A DNA stretch of 64,000 nt. It comes from Parolsenella catena. Its GTDB lineage: Bacteria; Actinomycetota; Coriobacteriia; Coriobacteriales; Atopobiaceae. Positions 37,104 to 46,430 of the stretch are shown one piece after another (positions within the stretch are counted from its first letter, which is position 1; each line of letters opens with the position of its first letter). Made by a program: the position numbers and the translations under genes. The notes below the pieces were generated by a model. The model saw only the letters and a program-made list of their open reading frames with translations. It had not been told where the DNA came from and searched no databases. The stretch spans positions 806,001 through 870,000 of the forward strand of contig NZ_AP019367.1 in NCBI RefSeq assembly GCF_003966955.1, written 5' to 3'.

Positions 37104-37149
37104 GATCCTCGCGCGTGCCACAAGGCATGGGATTTAGATAGAACGCATG

Positions 37150-37177
37150 GGGGAGGGCTCCACGGGGCCCTCCCCTT
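37150..37177 (+). terminator. Intrinsic terminator after pnp
   Basis: GGGGAGGGC (37150-37158) and GCCCTCCCC (37167-37175) form a perfect 9-bp stem with an 8-nt loop, followed by the short T-rich TTGTTGC. Confidence 0.82.
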
Positions 37178-37306
37178 GTTGCATAATGAAGAGTCGCGCG
37201 CGAGCCATGCACGCTCGTGCAGGCTTTTGTGCGCGCCACCAACCCAATCAGACGCGGGCTTGCCCGCTTGACCTGCAGGACTCAATCAAGGAGGAATACA
37301 CCACAC

Positions 37307-38965
37307 ATGGCTAAGACCCCGACCCTGAGGATCATCCCGCTGGGTGGTCTGGACGGCATCGGCAAGAACATGACCGCCTTCGAGTGCGGAGACGACATGG
37401 TGCTCGTCGATGCTGGCCTCATGTTTCCCGATGACGACCAGCCCGGCATCGACCTCGTGCTTCCCGACTACACCTATGTGCTCGAGAACGAGGAGAAGCT
37501 CCGCGGCATCGTCATCACGCACGGCCACGAGGACCACACCGGAGCGCTGCCGTACCTGCTCATGGACCTCACGCACAAGGTGCCGATCTTCTCGAGCAAG
37601 CTCACCCTCGGCATGATCGAGGGCAAGCTTGCCGAGCACAACATCAAGAGCCCCAAGTTCCGCGAGGTCACGGATGGCTCAAGCGTCAACCTCGGCTGCT
37701 TCTCGCTGCAGTTCTTCTCCATGACGCACTCCATCCCCGGTGCTTTGGGAATCTTTCTCAAGACGCCGGCCGGCACGGTGCTGCACACCGGCGACTTCAA
37801 GCTCGACCAGACGCCCATTGACGGCGTGCGCCCCAACTACAACGCCATCAACCGCTTTGGCAAGCAGGGCGTGGACCTCATGCTCTCCGACTCCACGAAC
37901 GCCAACTTCCCCGGCTTTACGCCGAGCGAGGCCACCGTGGGCGCGTCACTCCGTCACATCATCAAGAATGCCCCGGGTCGCGTGTTCGTCGCCAGCTTCT
38001 CGAGCCACATCCACCGCCTGCAGCAGGTGTGCGACGCCGCCACGGCAGTGGGCCGCAAGGTCGTCGTGACGGGCCGCTCCATGGTTACCAACACCAAGAT
38101 CGCCCGCGAGCTCGGCTATCTCAAGATCGCCGACGAGGACATCGTTGACGCGTTCGAGATCAACGACATCCCCGAGGACAAGATCGTCGTGCTGTGCACC
38201 GGCAGCCAGGGCGAGCCGCTCTCCGCGCTCGCCCGCATGGCAAACGGCGAGCACAAGAGCCTCTCCATCTGCGAGGGCGACACGGTCATCATCTCCGCCA
38301 CCCCGGTCCCGGGCAACGAGAAGAGCGTCCAGGGCATCATCAACTCGCTCTCCAAGATCGGCTGCGAGGTCTATGACAAGACCAACGCCACGGTTCACGT
38401 CTCCGGCCATGCTCGCCAGGAGGAGCTCAAGCTGATGCTGGCCATGGTGCACCCGAGGAACTTCATGCCCGTTCACGGTGAGGCCGTGCACCTGCGCGCG
38501 CACGCCAAGCTCGCCGAGGGCATGGGCATCCCGCGCGACCACATCTTCATCCTCGACAACGGAGACTCGCTCCAGATGCGTGGCGGCAAAGTCTCGCTCG
38601 GCCCGAGCTACGACTCCGGCATCATCTACGTTGACGGCCTGCGCATCGGCGACACCGACCCGGTCGTCCTGCGCGACCGCCAGAAGCTCTCACAGGACGG
38701 CATCGTCACGTGCGTCGTGACGCTCAGGAGTCGCTCCCACAAGGTGGCCGACGTCGACGTCTCGAGCCGTGGCGTGTCGTTTGCCAGCGACGATGAGCTG
38801 CTCGCGGGCATCGAGGACACCTGCCGCACGGCCATCGACAAGAACAACCAGGGCAGCCCCTCGGTTGACGTCCTGCGCAAGGCCGTCCGCAACTCGCTGT
38901 CCAATTACCTGTGGTCCAAGACTCGCACGCGCCCGATGATCATCCCGGTCGTCATGGAGGTCTAG
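37307..38965 (+). CDS. rnj: Ribonuclease J
   Basis: RNase J is a metallo-beta-lactamase-fold enzyme with 5'-3' exo- and endonuclease activity in mRNA and rRNA processing. The 552-aa product has the zinc motif THGHEDHTGA (His72, His74, Asp76, His77), a beta-CASP domain with FSSHIHRL and VTGRSM, and a C-terminal dimerisation domain. ATG 37307 follows AAGGAGGA. Only one RNase J is seen, next to PNPase. ftsK follows after four bases. Confidence 0.95.
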   Translation: MAKTPTLRIIPLGGLDGIGKNMTAFECGDDMVLVDAGLMFPDDDQPGIDLVLPDYTYVLENEEKLRGIVITHGHEDHTGALPYLLMDLTHKVPIFSSKLTLGMIEGKLAEHNIKSPKFREVTDGSSVNLGCFSLQFFSMTHSIPGALGIFLKTPAGTVLHTGDFKLDQTPIDGVRPNYNAINRFGKQGVDLMLSDSTNANFPGFTPSEATVGASLRHIIKNAPGRVFVASFSSHIHRLQQVCDAATAVGRKVVVTGRSMVTNTKIARELGYLKIADEDIVDAFEINDIPEDKIVVLCTGSQGEPLSALARMANGEHKSLSICEGDTVIISATPVPGNEKSVQGIINSLSKIGCEVYDKTNATVHVSGHARQEELKLMLAMVHPRNFMPVHGEAVHLRAHAKLAEGMGIPRDHIFILDNGDSLQMRGGKVSLGPSYDSGIIYVDGLRIGDTDPVVLRDRQKLSQDGIVTCVVTLRSRSHKVADVDVSSRGVSFASDDELLAGIEDTCRTAIDKNNQGSPSVDVLRKAVRNSLSNYLWSKTRTRPMIIPVVMEV

Positions 38966-38969
38966 CCTC

Positions 38970-41627
38970 GTGCCAGCCAAACGCAGCTCAAACGCACAAA
39001 GGAAGAAGCCCGCTGCCGCCGCGGGGTCTGGCATCGCCAACGACCTCATCGGCGTCGGTATCATCGTCGTGGCGATGGCCATGATCGTCTCTCTCGTCTC
39101 GCCCTCTTCGGCCATCGTGACTCATGCGATGGCCGAGGGGCTAAGGCTCGGCTTTGGCGAGGGCGCGATGCTCGTGCCCTTCGCGCTCATTCTGTTTGCC
39201 GTCACGATGTTTCTGCCCACGGACTCCTCGCTCGTCGCGAGGGTCGCGGTGGGCCTTGCCCTCGTGGTGCTGTCCGCGCTGTCGATGCTCTCCATCCTCG
39301 TGCCGGGTTCTGATGCCCAGCCCGCCCTCGTGCTCGAGGCCGATGTTGCCTCCTCCTATGGCGGCTATGTGGGGTCTGGCGTCGCTTGGCTTCTGCTCAC
39401 CTACGTGGGTCAGCTCGTGGGAATGGTGCTGCTCGTTGGCATGGCCGTCTGCGGAATCGTTGTCTGTGGCTTCTCAATCTCCAACCTCGTGCTGCGCATC
39501 CGCAACTCCCTTGGCGTTGCGGCCGAGCACATCGCCGCCGCCCATGAGACGCACAGCACGCGCAGGCGCGAGGCTCGCGAGGCCGTCGAGGCCGCTGCGT
39601 GGGACGAGCCCGAGGTTAGCGAGCCCGAGACTGCCGTCATGGACGAGCCCGAGACGAGCTTCATCGGCTCGAGGAAGACGAGCGTCCTTCGACGTGGCGC
39701 CAAGACCACGCGCATGGACCACGCCACGGGCACGCGAGAGCTCGATGGCATGGCCGAGAAGGACGAGCCACAGCCCAAGACGACGCTGCTTGGGCGCAGG
39801 CGCCACAAGAAGGAGGAGGCCGCCTCTTCCGAGGCCACCCAGACGTTTGACGCCGAGGCAACCCTGGCCGCGGCCGACACGAATCCCGCGCTGTGGGACA
39901 CGCCGTTCGAGCCTCCCGTGGCCCAGGCGGCGTCTTCGAAAGAAGCGACCGTAGCTTCGAATGAGTCTGCCGATTCGTCGGTGACCGGGTCGAAGCACCC
40001 CGAGCAGCAAACCGCCGTCCCCGACTTTCTGCTTGCGGCGGCCGCAAAGAAGGAGGGCGCGGCGCCGGAGCAGCCGGCAAAGCCGCGACCCGGTCGCGGG
40101 TCTCGAGCCAAGCAGAAGGCTGCCCCCGATGCCCCCGTGCGTCCCGGTGACGACTCGGATGACTTTACGCTGCCGCCGCTGTCGTTGCTCAGCAGCAACC
40201 CCAACTCGGCAAGCTCTGCGAGCTCCGACTCTGAGCTTGACCGCACGGCCCAGCGACTTCAGGCCACGCTCGAGGAGTTTGGCCTCACGAGCCGTGTCTC
40301 CGGCTGGACGGCCGGACCTCTCGTCACGACGTTCAAGATCGAGATGGGCGAGGGCGAGCGCGTCAACAAGATCACGAACCTGCAGGATGACATCCAGCTC
40401 TCGCTGGCCTCCGAGTCGGTCCGCATCTTCGCGCCGATTCCCGGCACGTCTCTCGTGGGCATCGAGATTCCCAACAAGCGGCGCCAGAACGTGTGCCTGG
40501 GAGACGTCCTGCCCTATGCTCAGGGAGGTCCTCTCGAGTTTGCCATCGGCCGTGACTCCGAGGGCTCTCCGGTGGTGGCCGACCTCGCGCGCATGCCCCA
40601 CATGCTCGTGGCGGGCACCACGGGCTCGGGCAAGTCCGTGCTCATCAACGCCATCATCATGTCGCTCATCATGCGCACGACCCCCGAGCAGGTCCGCCTC
40701 ATCCTCGTGGATCCCAAGCGCGTCGAGTTCTCCTGCTATGCCGGGCTTCCGCACCTGTACGTGCCCGTTGTGACGGAGCCTCGACAGGCAGCGAGCGCCC
40801 TGCAGTGGGCCGTCACCGAGATGGACCGCCGCCTTAAGGTGTTCGAACGCGCCGGCGCGCGTGACGTCAAGGTCTACAACAAGATGGTCGAGGACGGTAA
40901 GTTCGCCGACATGGAGAACCCGCCCAAGCCCATGCCTTACCTCGTCATCGTGATCGACGAGCTCAGTGACCTCATGATGGTTGCCGGAAAGGACGTAGAG
41001 GCCTCGATCGTGCGCATCGCCCAGCTCGCGCGCGCTGCGGGCATCCACCTCGTCCTTGCCACGCAGCGCCCCTCCGCCGACGTCGTGACGGGCCTCATCA
41101 AGTCCAACGTCGACACGCGCGTGGCGCTCAAGGTCTCCTCTTCCATTGACTCGCGCGTCATCCTGGACCAAACGGGTGCCGAGCGCCTCATGGGCAGGGG
41201 AGACATGCTCTTCCGCAAGGCCGGCGGCGTGCTGCGCCGCGTCCTGGGCGCCTATGCGAGTGACGAGGAGATCGAAAGCGTGGTCTCCTTCATACGCGAC
41301 CAGCGTGAGCCCGACTATCACGACGAGATCCTCTCAGCCGTGGCTCCCGCCCAGCCAGGCAGCGCCGCGACGGCCGAGGACATGGAGGAGGACGACCCAC
41401 TCGTCTGGGAGGCCGCCCAGGTGGTTGTGGACTCTCAGCTAGGTTCCACGTCCGGCCTGCAGCGCCGTCTCAAGGTGGGGTACGCTAGGGCGGGAAGAAT
41501 CATGGATAACCTCGAGCGCAAGGGCGTCGTCGGCCCGCCCGAGGGGTCCAAGCCCAGAGAGGTGCTCCTTGATGCCGATGGCCTCGAGGAGCTACGTGCG
41601 GCCGAGGCCGCGTTTAGGGAGGTGTAG
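38970..41627 (+). CDS. ftsK: DNA translocase FtsK/SpoIIIE
   Basis: FtsK pumps chromosomal DNA through the closing septum. The 885-aa protein has four N-terminal membrane helices (about residues 25-175), a long Ala/Glu/Pro-rich linker (about 185-420), the motor domain with Walker A GTTGSGKS (about 549-556) and Walker B VIVIDELSDLMM, and a C-terminal winged-helix gamma domain (about 825-885) that reads KOPS-like DNA. The GTG at 38970 starts four bases after rnj. rodZ follows after five bases, so rnj, ftsK and rodZ may be one transcript. Confidence 0.95.
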   Translation: MPAKRSSNAQRKKPAAAAGSGIANDLIGVGIIVVAMAMIVSLVSPSSAIVTHAMAEGLRLGFGEGAMLVPFALILFAVTMFLPTDSSLVARVAVGLALVVLSALSMLSILVPGSDAQPALVLEADVASSYGGYVGSGVAWLLLTYVGQLVGMVLLVGMAVCGIVVCGFSISNLVLRIRNSLGVAAEHIAAAHETHSTRRREAREAVEAAAWDEPEVSEPETAVMDEPETSFIGSRKTSVLRRGAKTTRMDHATGTRELDGMAEKDEPQPKTTLLGRRRHKKEEAASSEATQTFDAEATLAAADTNPALWDTPFEPPVAQAASSKEATVASNESADSSVTGSKHPEQQTAVPDFLLAAAAKKEGAAPEQPAKPRPGRGSRAKQKAAPDAPVRPGDDSDDFTLPPLSLLSSNPNSASSASSDSELDRTAQRLQATLEEFGLTSRVSGWTAGPLVTTFKIEMGEGERVNKITNLQDDIQLSLASESVRIFAPIPGTSLVGIEIPNKRRQNVCLGDVLPYAQGGPLEFAIGRDSEGSPVVADLARMPHMLVAGTTGSGKSVLINAIIMSLIMRTTPEQVRLILVDPKRVEFSCYAGLPHLYVPVVTEPRQAASALQWAVTEMDRRLKVFERAGARDVKVYNKMVEDGKFADMENPPKPMPYLVIVIDELSDLMMVAGKDVEASIVRIAQLARAAGIHLVLATQRPSADVVTGLIKSNVDTRVALKVSSSIDSRVILDQTGAERLMGRGDMLFRKAGGVLRRVLGAYASDEEIESVVSFIRDQREPDYHDEILSAVAPAQPGSAATAEDMEEDDPLVWEAAQVVVDSQLGSTSGLQRRLKVGYARAGRIMDNLERKGVVGPPEGSKPREVLLDADGLEELRAAEAAFREV

Positions 41628-41632
41628 CCCAC

Positions 41633-43126
41633 ATGCAACGTCCGCAGTTCGCCGAGCTTCTCGCAGACAGGCGTCGTCAGCTGAGGCTCTCCGTCCCTCA
41701 GGCGGCCCGCGTGCTCAGGATGCGCGAGAGCGTGCTTGAGGCCTTTGAGATTGGTGACTTCGACCATCTGCCAGCACTGGGCTATGCCCAGGGCATGGTG
41801 GCGAGCTATGCACGCTACCTCGGGCTCGACCCGCGCCGAATCACTGAGCTGTACGAGCGCGAGCATGCCGAGTACGTTGCCGGCGTTACCGGCAGGGCTC
41901 CCACGGGCCTCGCTCGCCTCTCGGACGAGCCCGGCCACGATGGCCCCGCATCGGCCGCGAGCCAGGCGCGCTCGACGACGACGGGCCTTGCCCTCGCGCG
42001 CACGAGTCAGCCGTCGTACGGCTCCTCGTCCTCTTATGCGGGACAAGGCGCCTACAACCCACGAGGTTCGTATGGGGCAAGCTACTCGAGCGCCTATGCC
42101 AACGGCTCTGACAGACGCTACACCACGCGAAACCCCAATGACTACGAGGACCGCGCTCGTCGCCAGCAACAGGCTGGCAGGGCCCGCCGCGCTCGCGACT
42201 CCTATGGAGACGAGTACTCGCGCGCTCGCGATGGCGGTCGCGGCGGCACTCGCCAGGGATCCTCTCGTGCGAGGGCTGGCCGCGAGGGCTCTCGCTACGG
42301 CGATGACATCCAGACGCGTCGCGTGGATTCCGGTCAGTACAGGGATGACCTGCGCTTTGGCTCTGACGCCCGCCCGTATCGGCCCTCGTCCACGCGGGCT
42401 GGCCGCGAGGGCAGCAGAAACATGTCAACGCCGGTTCGCCCCAACGTTCGCAGACAGTCTCCCGCCCGAGACCGCAATCGAGACCCGCGCAATCGGGGAC
42501 GTCGGAATGAGCCGCAACGCTCCGGGCTCGCCGGCATTCTCGATGCCGTCATGGCTGATCCCAGGCGAGCCTTCATGCTTATCTCGGCTTTGCTCGTCGT
42601 GCTGCTCGTCGTCATCCTGACGTTCTCGATTCGTTCCTGCGCCTCGTCGAAGGTGGACAACAGCAAGGTCAACGTCGTCACCGCCGTGACGAGCGAGGCC
42701 GCGTCCACGTCTGCCACCACGACGTCTGCCGCCGAGCAGCAGGCGCTGTCCGAGGCCGCCGCAAAGAAGGCCGCCTCGGCTGCTGCCGCCGCCACGCAGG
42801 AGACGAAGGTCACCGTGAGCGTGGCAGACGGCGCCACCACGTGGGTTGAGATCACGTGCGACGGAGAGCAGCAGGTGGCGGAGTCCATCACGGGCTCGTG
42901 GTCCCAGGAGTACACACCCAAGAAGTCCCTTGAGATCAGGGTGGGTGACCCGAGCGTCGTGACCGTCGAGAAGAACGGGGAGCGCCAGAGCTTCTCCGGC
43001 AAGTCGGCGGGCACCTCCACGCTCACCATCGAGGGGACGGACCCAGACGCCGCCACGACCGAGGCCGCAACCTCGGGCTCGCGGTCAAGCTCGAGCTCGT
43101 CTGACGAGGACGATTCGGACGAGTAG
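41633..43126 (+). CDS. rodZ: RodZ-like cell-shape protein (HTH, membrane helix, DUF4115)
   Basis: RodZ links the cytoskeleton to the elongation machinery. The 497-aa product has an N-terminal HTH (residues 1-75, RRQLRLSVPQAARVLRMRES), then a very long low-complexity linker rich in Ser, Arg, Gly and Tyr (about 90-310) that repeats the motif RAGREGSR, one membrane helix (about 313-335), and an extracytoplasmic domain resembling DUF4115 ending in a Ser/Asp tail. ATG 41633 starts five bases after ftsK. The linker is much longer than in E. coli. The ftsK-rodZ-pgsA-cinA-recA order is the Firmicute arrangement. Confidence 0.85.
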   Translation: MQRPQFAELLADRRRQLRLSVPQAARVLRMRESVLEAFEIGDFDHLPALGYAQGMVASYARYLGLDPRRITELYEREHAEYVAGVTGRAPTGLARLSDEPGHDGPASAASQARSTTTGLALARTSQPSYGSSSSYAGQGAYNPRGSYGASYSSAYANGSDRRYTTRNPNDYEDRARRQQQAGRARRARDSYGDEYSRARDGGRGGTRQGSSRARAGREGSRYGDDIQTRRVDSGQYRDDLRFGSDARPYRPSSTRAGREGSRNMSTPVRPNVRRQSPARDRNRDPRNRGRRNEPQRSGLAGILDAVMADPRRAFMLISALLVVLLVVILTFSIRSCASSKVDNSKVNVVTAVTSEAASTSATTTSAAEQQALSEAAAKKAASAAAAATQETKVTVSVADGATTWVEITCDGEQQVAESITGSWSQEYTPKKSLEIRVGDPSVVTVEKNGERQSFSGKSAGTSTLTIEGTDPDAATTEAATSGSRSSSSSSDEDDSDE

Positions 43127-43175
43127 GGCTCCCAGCAATCAGCATTAGTCGGGCGATGCCCGGAAAGGACGAGAT

Positions 43176-43673
43176 ATGGCCAAGGACTCGAGCTTCGACG
43201 TCGTCTCCACGGTTGACATGCAGGAGGTTGACAACGCGGTCCAGCAAACGGCTCGCGAGCTCACCCAGCGCTATGACCTCAAGGGCTCTGGCTCGAGCAT
43301 CGAGCTTGCCAAGGCCGATGCCACCATCACGGTGTGCGCGCCTGCCGAGTTCGTTGCCAACCAGGTCATCGACATCCTGAACGGCAGGCTCGTCAAGCGC
43401 CAGGTGGACCTCAAGAGCGTGCGTTGGGACAAGCCCGTCGCAGCGTCGGGTGACTCGGTACGCGTCATCGGCCACGTCGTCCAGGGGATCGACAAGGAGT
43501 GCGCCAAGAAGATCTCCAAGGACATCCGAGACCTCAAGCTCAAGGTCAAGGCCCAGATCGACGATGACAAGCTCCGTGTCACGAGTCCCTCCAGGGATGC
43601 GCTCCAGCAGGTCATCTCTCACCTGCGCTCCCAGGACTATGGCATTCCGCTCCAGTTCAACAACTACCGCTAA
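43176..43673 (+). CDS. YajQ-family nucleotide-binding protein
   Basis: YajQ proteins are small two-domain RRM-like folds that bind RNA or, in Xanthomonas, cyclic di-GMP. The 165-aa product has the typical N-terminus SSFDVVSTVDMQEVDNAVQQ, the RYDLKGS motif and the C-terminal IPLQFNNYR. Length is normal. GGAAAGGA precedes ATG 43176. No cyclic di-GMP enzyme is seen in the window, so its ligand here is open. Confidence 0.92.
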   Translation: MAKDSSFDVVSTVDMQEVDNAVQQTARELTQRYDLKGSGSSIELAKADATITVCAPAEFVANQVIDILNGRLVKRQVDLKSVRWDKPVAASGDSVRVIGHVVQGIDKECAKKISKDIRDLKLKVKAQIDDDKLRVTSPSRDALQQVISHLRSQDYGIPLQFNNYR

Positions 43674-43761
43674 CCTCTCGCCCCGGGTGACCTTAGACGG
43701 GCCCGGGGCTTGCCATGCACGCTCATCAATCCGAGAACCGCCAATCCGAGAAAGGCCACCT

Positions 43762-45141
43762 ATGTCACTCGAGCAAACGAAGGCCGAGGGCTCTGCGAGC
43801 ATCCTGTTCGTCACGCTCGGCTGCGCCAAGAACGAGGTCGACACGGACCGCATGCGCAGCCTGCTGCTCCGCGCGGGATACGAGGAGGCCTCCGAGGCAG
43901 AAGAGGCTGACGCCGTGATCGTCAACACCTGCTCGTTCCTCGCGAGCGCCACGTCCGAGAGCATCGAGCGCACGCTCGAGCTCGCCGAGGCAAACACCGA
44001 GGGCGTGCGCAACCGTCCCATCGTCATGTGCGGCTGCGTTCCCTCCCGCTATGGCGACGACCTTCCCGCCGAGCTCCCCGAGGTCGCCGCGTTCGTTCGC
44101 GCGGATGCTGAGGACGGCATCGTCTCGGTCATGGACGGCGTGCTTGGGCGCGAGTCCGCGGTGCCTGCTGCGGTCGGCTCCTCGGCGGGGCCTCTCGCCG
44201 AGCCACTTCGCACCGTTGAGGGCGCAAGCGCCTACGTGAAGATCTCTGACGGCTGCGACCGCTTCTGCTCCTTCTGCGCTATTCCCTATATCCGCGGTCG
44301 CTACGCCTCCCGTCCCTATGCAGAGATCGAGCCCGAGGTGCTCGCGCTTGCCAAGAGCGGCGTGCGAGAGTTCGTTCTCATCGGCCAGGACACCGGCATC
44401 TGGGGCAGGGACCTGGGGGAGGGTGACACGCTCGCGAGCCTGCTCACGCGCCTCGCGAAGGTGGTGCGTCCCTTTGGCGCCTGGCTGCGCGTGCTCTACC
44501 TTCAGCCCGAGGGCATGACCGACGAGCTCGTGGCTGCCATCCGTGACACGCCCGAGGTGCTTCCCTACATCGACATCCCCATTCAGCACTGCAACGCTCG
44601 CGTGCTCAAGAGCATGAACCGTTCGGGCAGCGCCGAGGAGTTCTCCGAGCTGTTCGCGCGCCTCCGCTCCGAGATCCCGGGCATGGTGCTTCGCACGACG
44701 GGCCTCGTTGGCTTTCCCGGCGAGACCGAGGAAGAGTACGAGGAGCTGCTTGACTTCATCCAGAAGGAGGAGTTTGACTACACGAGCGTGTTCTCCTATT
44801 CGCGCGAGGAGGGTACCCGCGGCGCCGAGATGGACGGTCAGATCGACGAGGACGTGAAGCTCGAGCGTGCCCAGGGGCTCATCGACATCGCCGAGGAGCT
44901 TGGCTTCTCCGCCACGGCCAAGCACGTGGGCGAGGTCGTCGACGTCATCATCGACGGCATCGACACCGATGGCGAGACTCCCGAGCTCATCGGCCACACC
45001 TGGTTCCAGGCCCCCGACTGCGACGGCGCCGTTCACATTCCCGAGGGCGAGGCGTGCGTGGGAGACGTCGTGCGCGTGCGACTGACGGAGTCGTTCTGCT
45101 ATGAGCTCGAGGGTGAGATCGTGACGGACGAGGAGGCGTAG
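43762..45141 (+). CDS. rimO: Ribosomal protein S12 methylthiotransferase RimO
   Basis: RimO methylthiolates an aspartate of ribosomal protein S12 using two iron-sulfur clusters. The 459-aa protein has N-terminal LGCAKNEVDTDRM (RimO-specific), further cluster cysteines in NTCSFL and CGCVPSRY, the radical SAM motif CDRFCSFC, and a C-terminal TRAM domain. ATG 43762 follows GAAAGG. It is the third methylthiotransferase of the window besides MtaB and MiaB. The next gene starts three bases after its stop. Confidence 0.94.
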   Translation: MSLEQTKAEGSASILFVTLGCAKNEVDTDRMRSLLLRAGYEEASEAEEADAVIVNTCSFLASATSESIERTLELAEANTEGVRNRPIVMCGCVPSRYGDDLPAELPEVAAFVRADAEDGIVSVMDGVLGRESAVPAAVGSSAGPLAEPLRTVEGASAYVKISDGCDRFCSFCAIPYIRGRYASRPYAEIEPEVLALAKSGVREFVLIGQDTGIWGRDLGEGDTLASLLTRLAKVVRPFGAWLRVLYLQPEGMTDELVAAIRDTPEVLPYIDIPIQHCNARVLKSMNRSGSAEEFSELFARLRSEIPGMVLRTTGLVGFPGETEEEYEELLDFIQKEEFDYTSVFSYSREEGTRGAEMDGQIDEDVKLERAQGLIDIAEELGFSATAKHVGEVVDVIIDGIDTDGETPELIGHTWFQAPDCDGAVHIPEGEACVGDVVRVRLTESFCYELEGEIVTDEEA

Positions 45142-45144
45142 GCC

Positions 45145-46254
45145 GTGAGCGAGAAGAAGTCTTCGCCTGGCATGTGGACTCCGGCAAACATCGTCACGTC
45201 CGTCCGCGTCGTTTTCGTGCCCGTCTGGCTGCTCATGGCGCAGCTGCTTGGCGGCGTCGGGGTCGGCGGCATGGCGGTGTTCGTCGCGTTTTGCCTGCTG
45301 TCGCTCACCGACAAGCTTGACGGCTACCTCGCGCGCAGCCGCAACGAGGTGACGACGTTCGGCAAGTTCCTCGACCCGATTGCCGACAAGCTCGTCGTCA
45401 TCGTGGCACTGTGCTATCTGCTCGAGACCGGTGCTCCCGTGTCGTGGGCCCTGCTCGTCATCGTCTCTCGCGAGTTTCTCGTGAGCGGGCTTCGCATGGT
45501 CGTTGCCACGAAGGGCGTCGTCATCGCCGCCGGAAACCTAGGCAAGTGGAAGACCGCCACGACGATGGTCTCCATTTGCGGCGCCCTGCTCGCCATGGCC
45601 ATCGACAGCTACGCCCTCATGTGCGTGTCCTATGGTCTGCTTGTCGTTGCCGTCGTGCTCACCATCTGGAGTGGCGTGGACTACTTCGTGAAGTCCTGGG
45701 GGGCGCTTTCGGATGACGAGCCTGAGGCGTCAGACAAGAGTGATGCGGCTCCGACGTGGGACGATGCCGTGTCGCTTGCTTCCCGTGTTCTCGATCAGGC
45801 TCGCGCGGCTGGTCTGAGCGTCGGCACCGCTGAGAGCTGCACGGGGGGCCTCGTGGAGGCGTCACTCACGGCCGTGCCCGGTTCCTCGGACGTCGTGATG
45901 GGCGCTGTGGGCTCGTATGCGTGCTCGGTGAAGGAGGCACTGCTTGGGGTCGAGCATGACACCCTCGAGCGTGTTGGCGCCGTGTCCTCCGAGTGCGCGA
46001 GCGAGATGGCGCGTGGGGCGCGTGGGGCGCTCGGGTGCGATGTGGCCGTGAGCGTCACTGGCATTGCTGGACCTGGCGGGGCCGTTCCCGGCAAGCCCGT
46101 TGGGCTCGTCTGGTTTGGCGTGAGCGATGGGCATGAGACGCGCACGGAGTCCGTCGTGTTCCCCGGCGATCGTTCCGAGGTGAGGCTGCGCTCCGTGATG
46201 CACGCTCTCGAGCTGCTGCGCAGCATGTGCGGCAAGGCTGCCGCTCGCGGCTAG
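45145..46254 (+). CDS. pgsA: Phosphatidylglycerophosphate synthase fused to CinA-type nicotinamide-nucleotide amidase
   Basis: The 369-aa protein joins two usually separate enzymes. Residues 1-195 are a CDP-alcohol phosphatidyltransferase with membrane helices and the motif DKLDGYLAR...GKFLDPIADK, which transfers phosphatidate from CDP-diacylglycerol to glycerol-3-phosphate. After an acidic linker (about 195-212), residues 213-369 form a CinA C-terminal (PncC) domain, with TAESCTGG and VTGIAGPGG, which deamidates nicotinamide mononucleotide. The CinA N-terminal MoCF-like domain is absent. GTG 45145 follows rimO closely. In related genomes pgsA and cinA are neighbours just before recA, so the fusion probably arose from them. 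Confidence 0.88.
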   Translation: MSEKKSSPGMWTPANIVTSVRVVFVPVWLLMAQLLGGVGVGGMAVFVAFCLLSLTDKLDGYLARSRNEVTTFGKFLDPIADKLVVIVALCYLLETGAPVSWALLVIVSREFLVSGLRMVVATKGVVIAAGNLGKWKTATTMVSICGALLAMAIDSYALMCVSYGLLVVAVVLTIWSGVDYFVKSWGALSDDEPEASDKSDAAPTWDDAVSLASRVLDQARAAGLSVGTAESCTGGLVEASLTAVPGSSDVVMGAVGSYACSVKEALLGVEHDTLERVGAVSSECASEMARGARGALGCDVAVSVTGIAGPGGAVPGKPVGLVWFGVSDGHETRTESVVFPGDRSEVRLRSVMHALELLRSMCGKAAARG

Positions 46255-46302
46255 GCAAAGCCCGCTCGGCGGTTTCGCCTTTCATCAATTTTGCTTAAAA
46301 TT

Positions 46303-46352
46303 CGGGCATCTAGCTGCGGTGTTAGACCTCAGTTAGATGCCCGTCAGGTTTT
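46303..46352 (+). terminator. Long hairpin terminator after the pgsA-cinA fusion
   Basis: CGGGCATCTA (46303-46312) pairs with TAGATGCCCG (46334-46343), and the inner CTGCGGT/ACCTCAG continues the stem with one mismatch to a 5-nt loop GTTAG. TCAGGTTTT follows. It isolates recA from upstream transcription. Confidence 0.82.
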
Positions 46353-46387
46353 GCTCGCAACGTATGTCCTAAGCTCCTCTCAAGTGT

Positions 46388-46416
46388 TTGACCACGAACG
46401 ATTGTTCGTGTATCAT
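46388..46416 (+). promoter_or_regulatory. recA promoter
   Basis: TTGACC (46388-46393) and TATCAT (46411-46416) are separated by exactly 17 bp. The predicted start of transcription lies just before the GGGAGGT ribosome site and ATG 46431, giving a very short leader. Confidence 0.82.
46395..46408 (+). promoter_or_regulatory. LexA operator (SOS box) in the recA promoter
   Basis: CGAAC-GATT-GTTCG is a perfect match to the Gram-positive/actinobacterial SOS box CGAAC-N4-GTTCG, extended on both sides to CACGAAC/GTTCGTG. It fills the space between -35 and -10, so LexA binding would block RNA polymerase. Confidence 0.9.
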
Positions 46417-46430
46417 GTCGGGAGGTAGCA

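Noticed and set aside
34701-37121. 806-codon open frame on the minus strand opposite pnp
   Set aside because: It mirrors the codon pattern of pnp, is low-complexity Leu/Glu/Asp/His/Val rich, and matches no family; it is a shadow caused by high GC at third positions.
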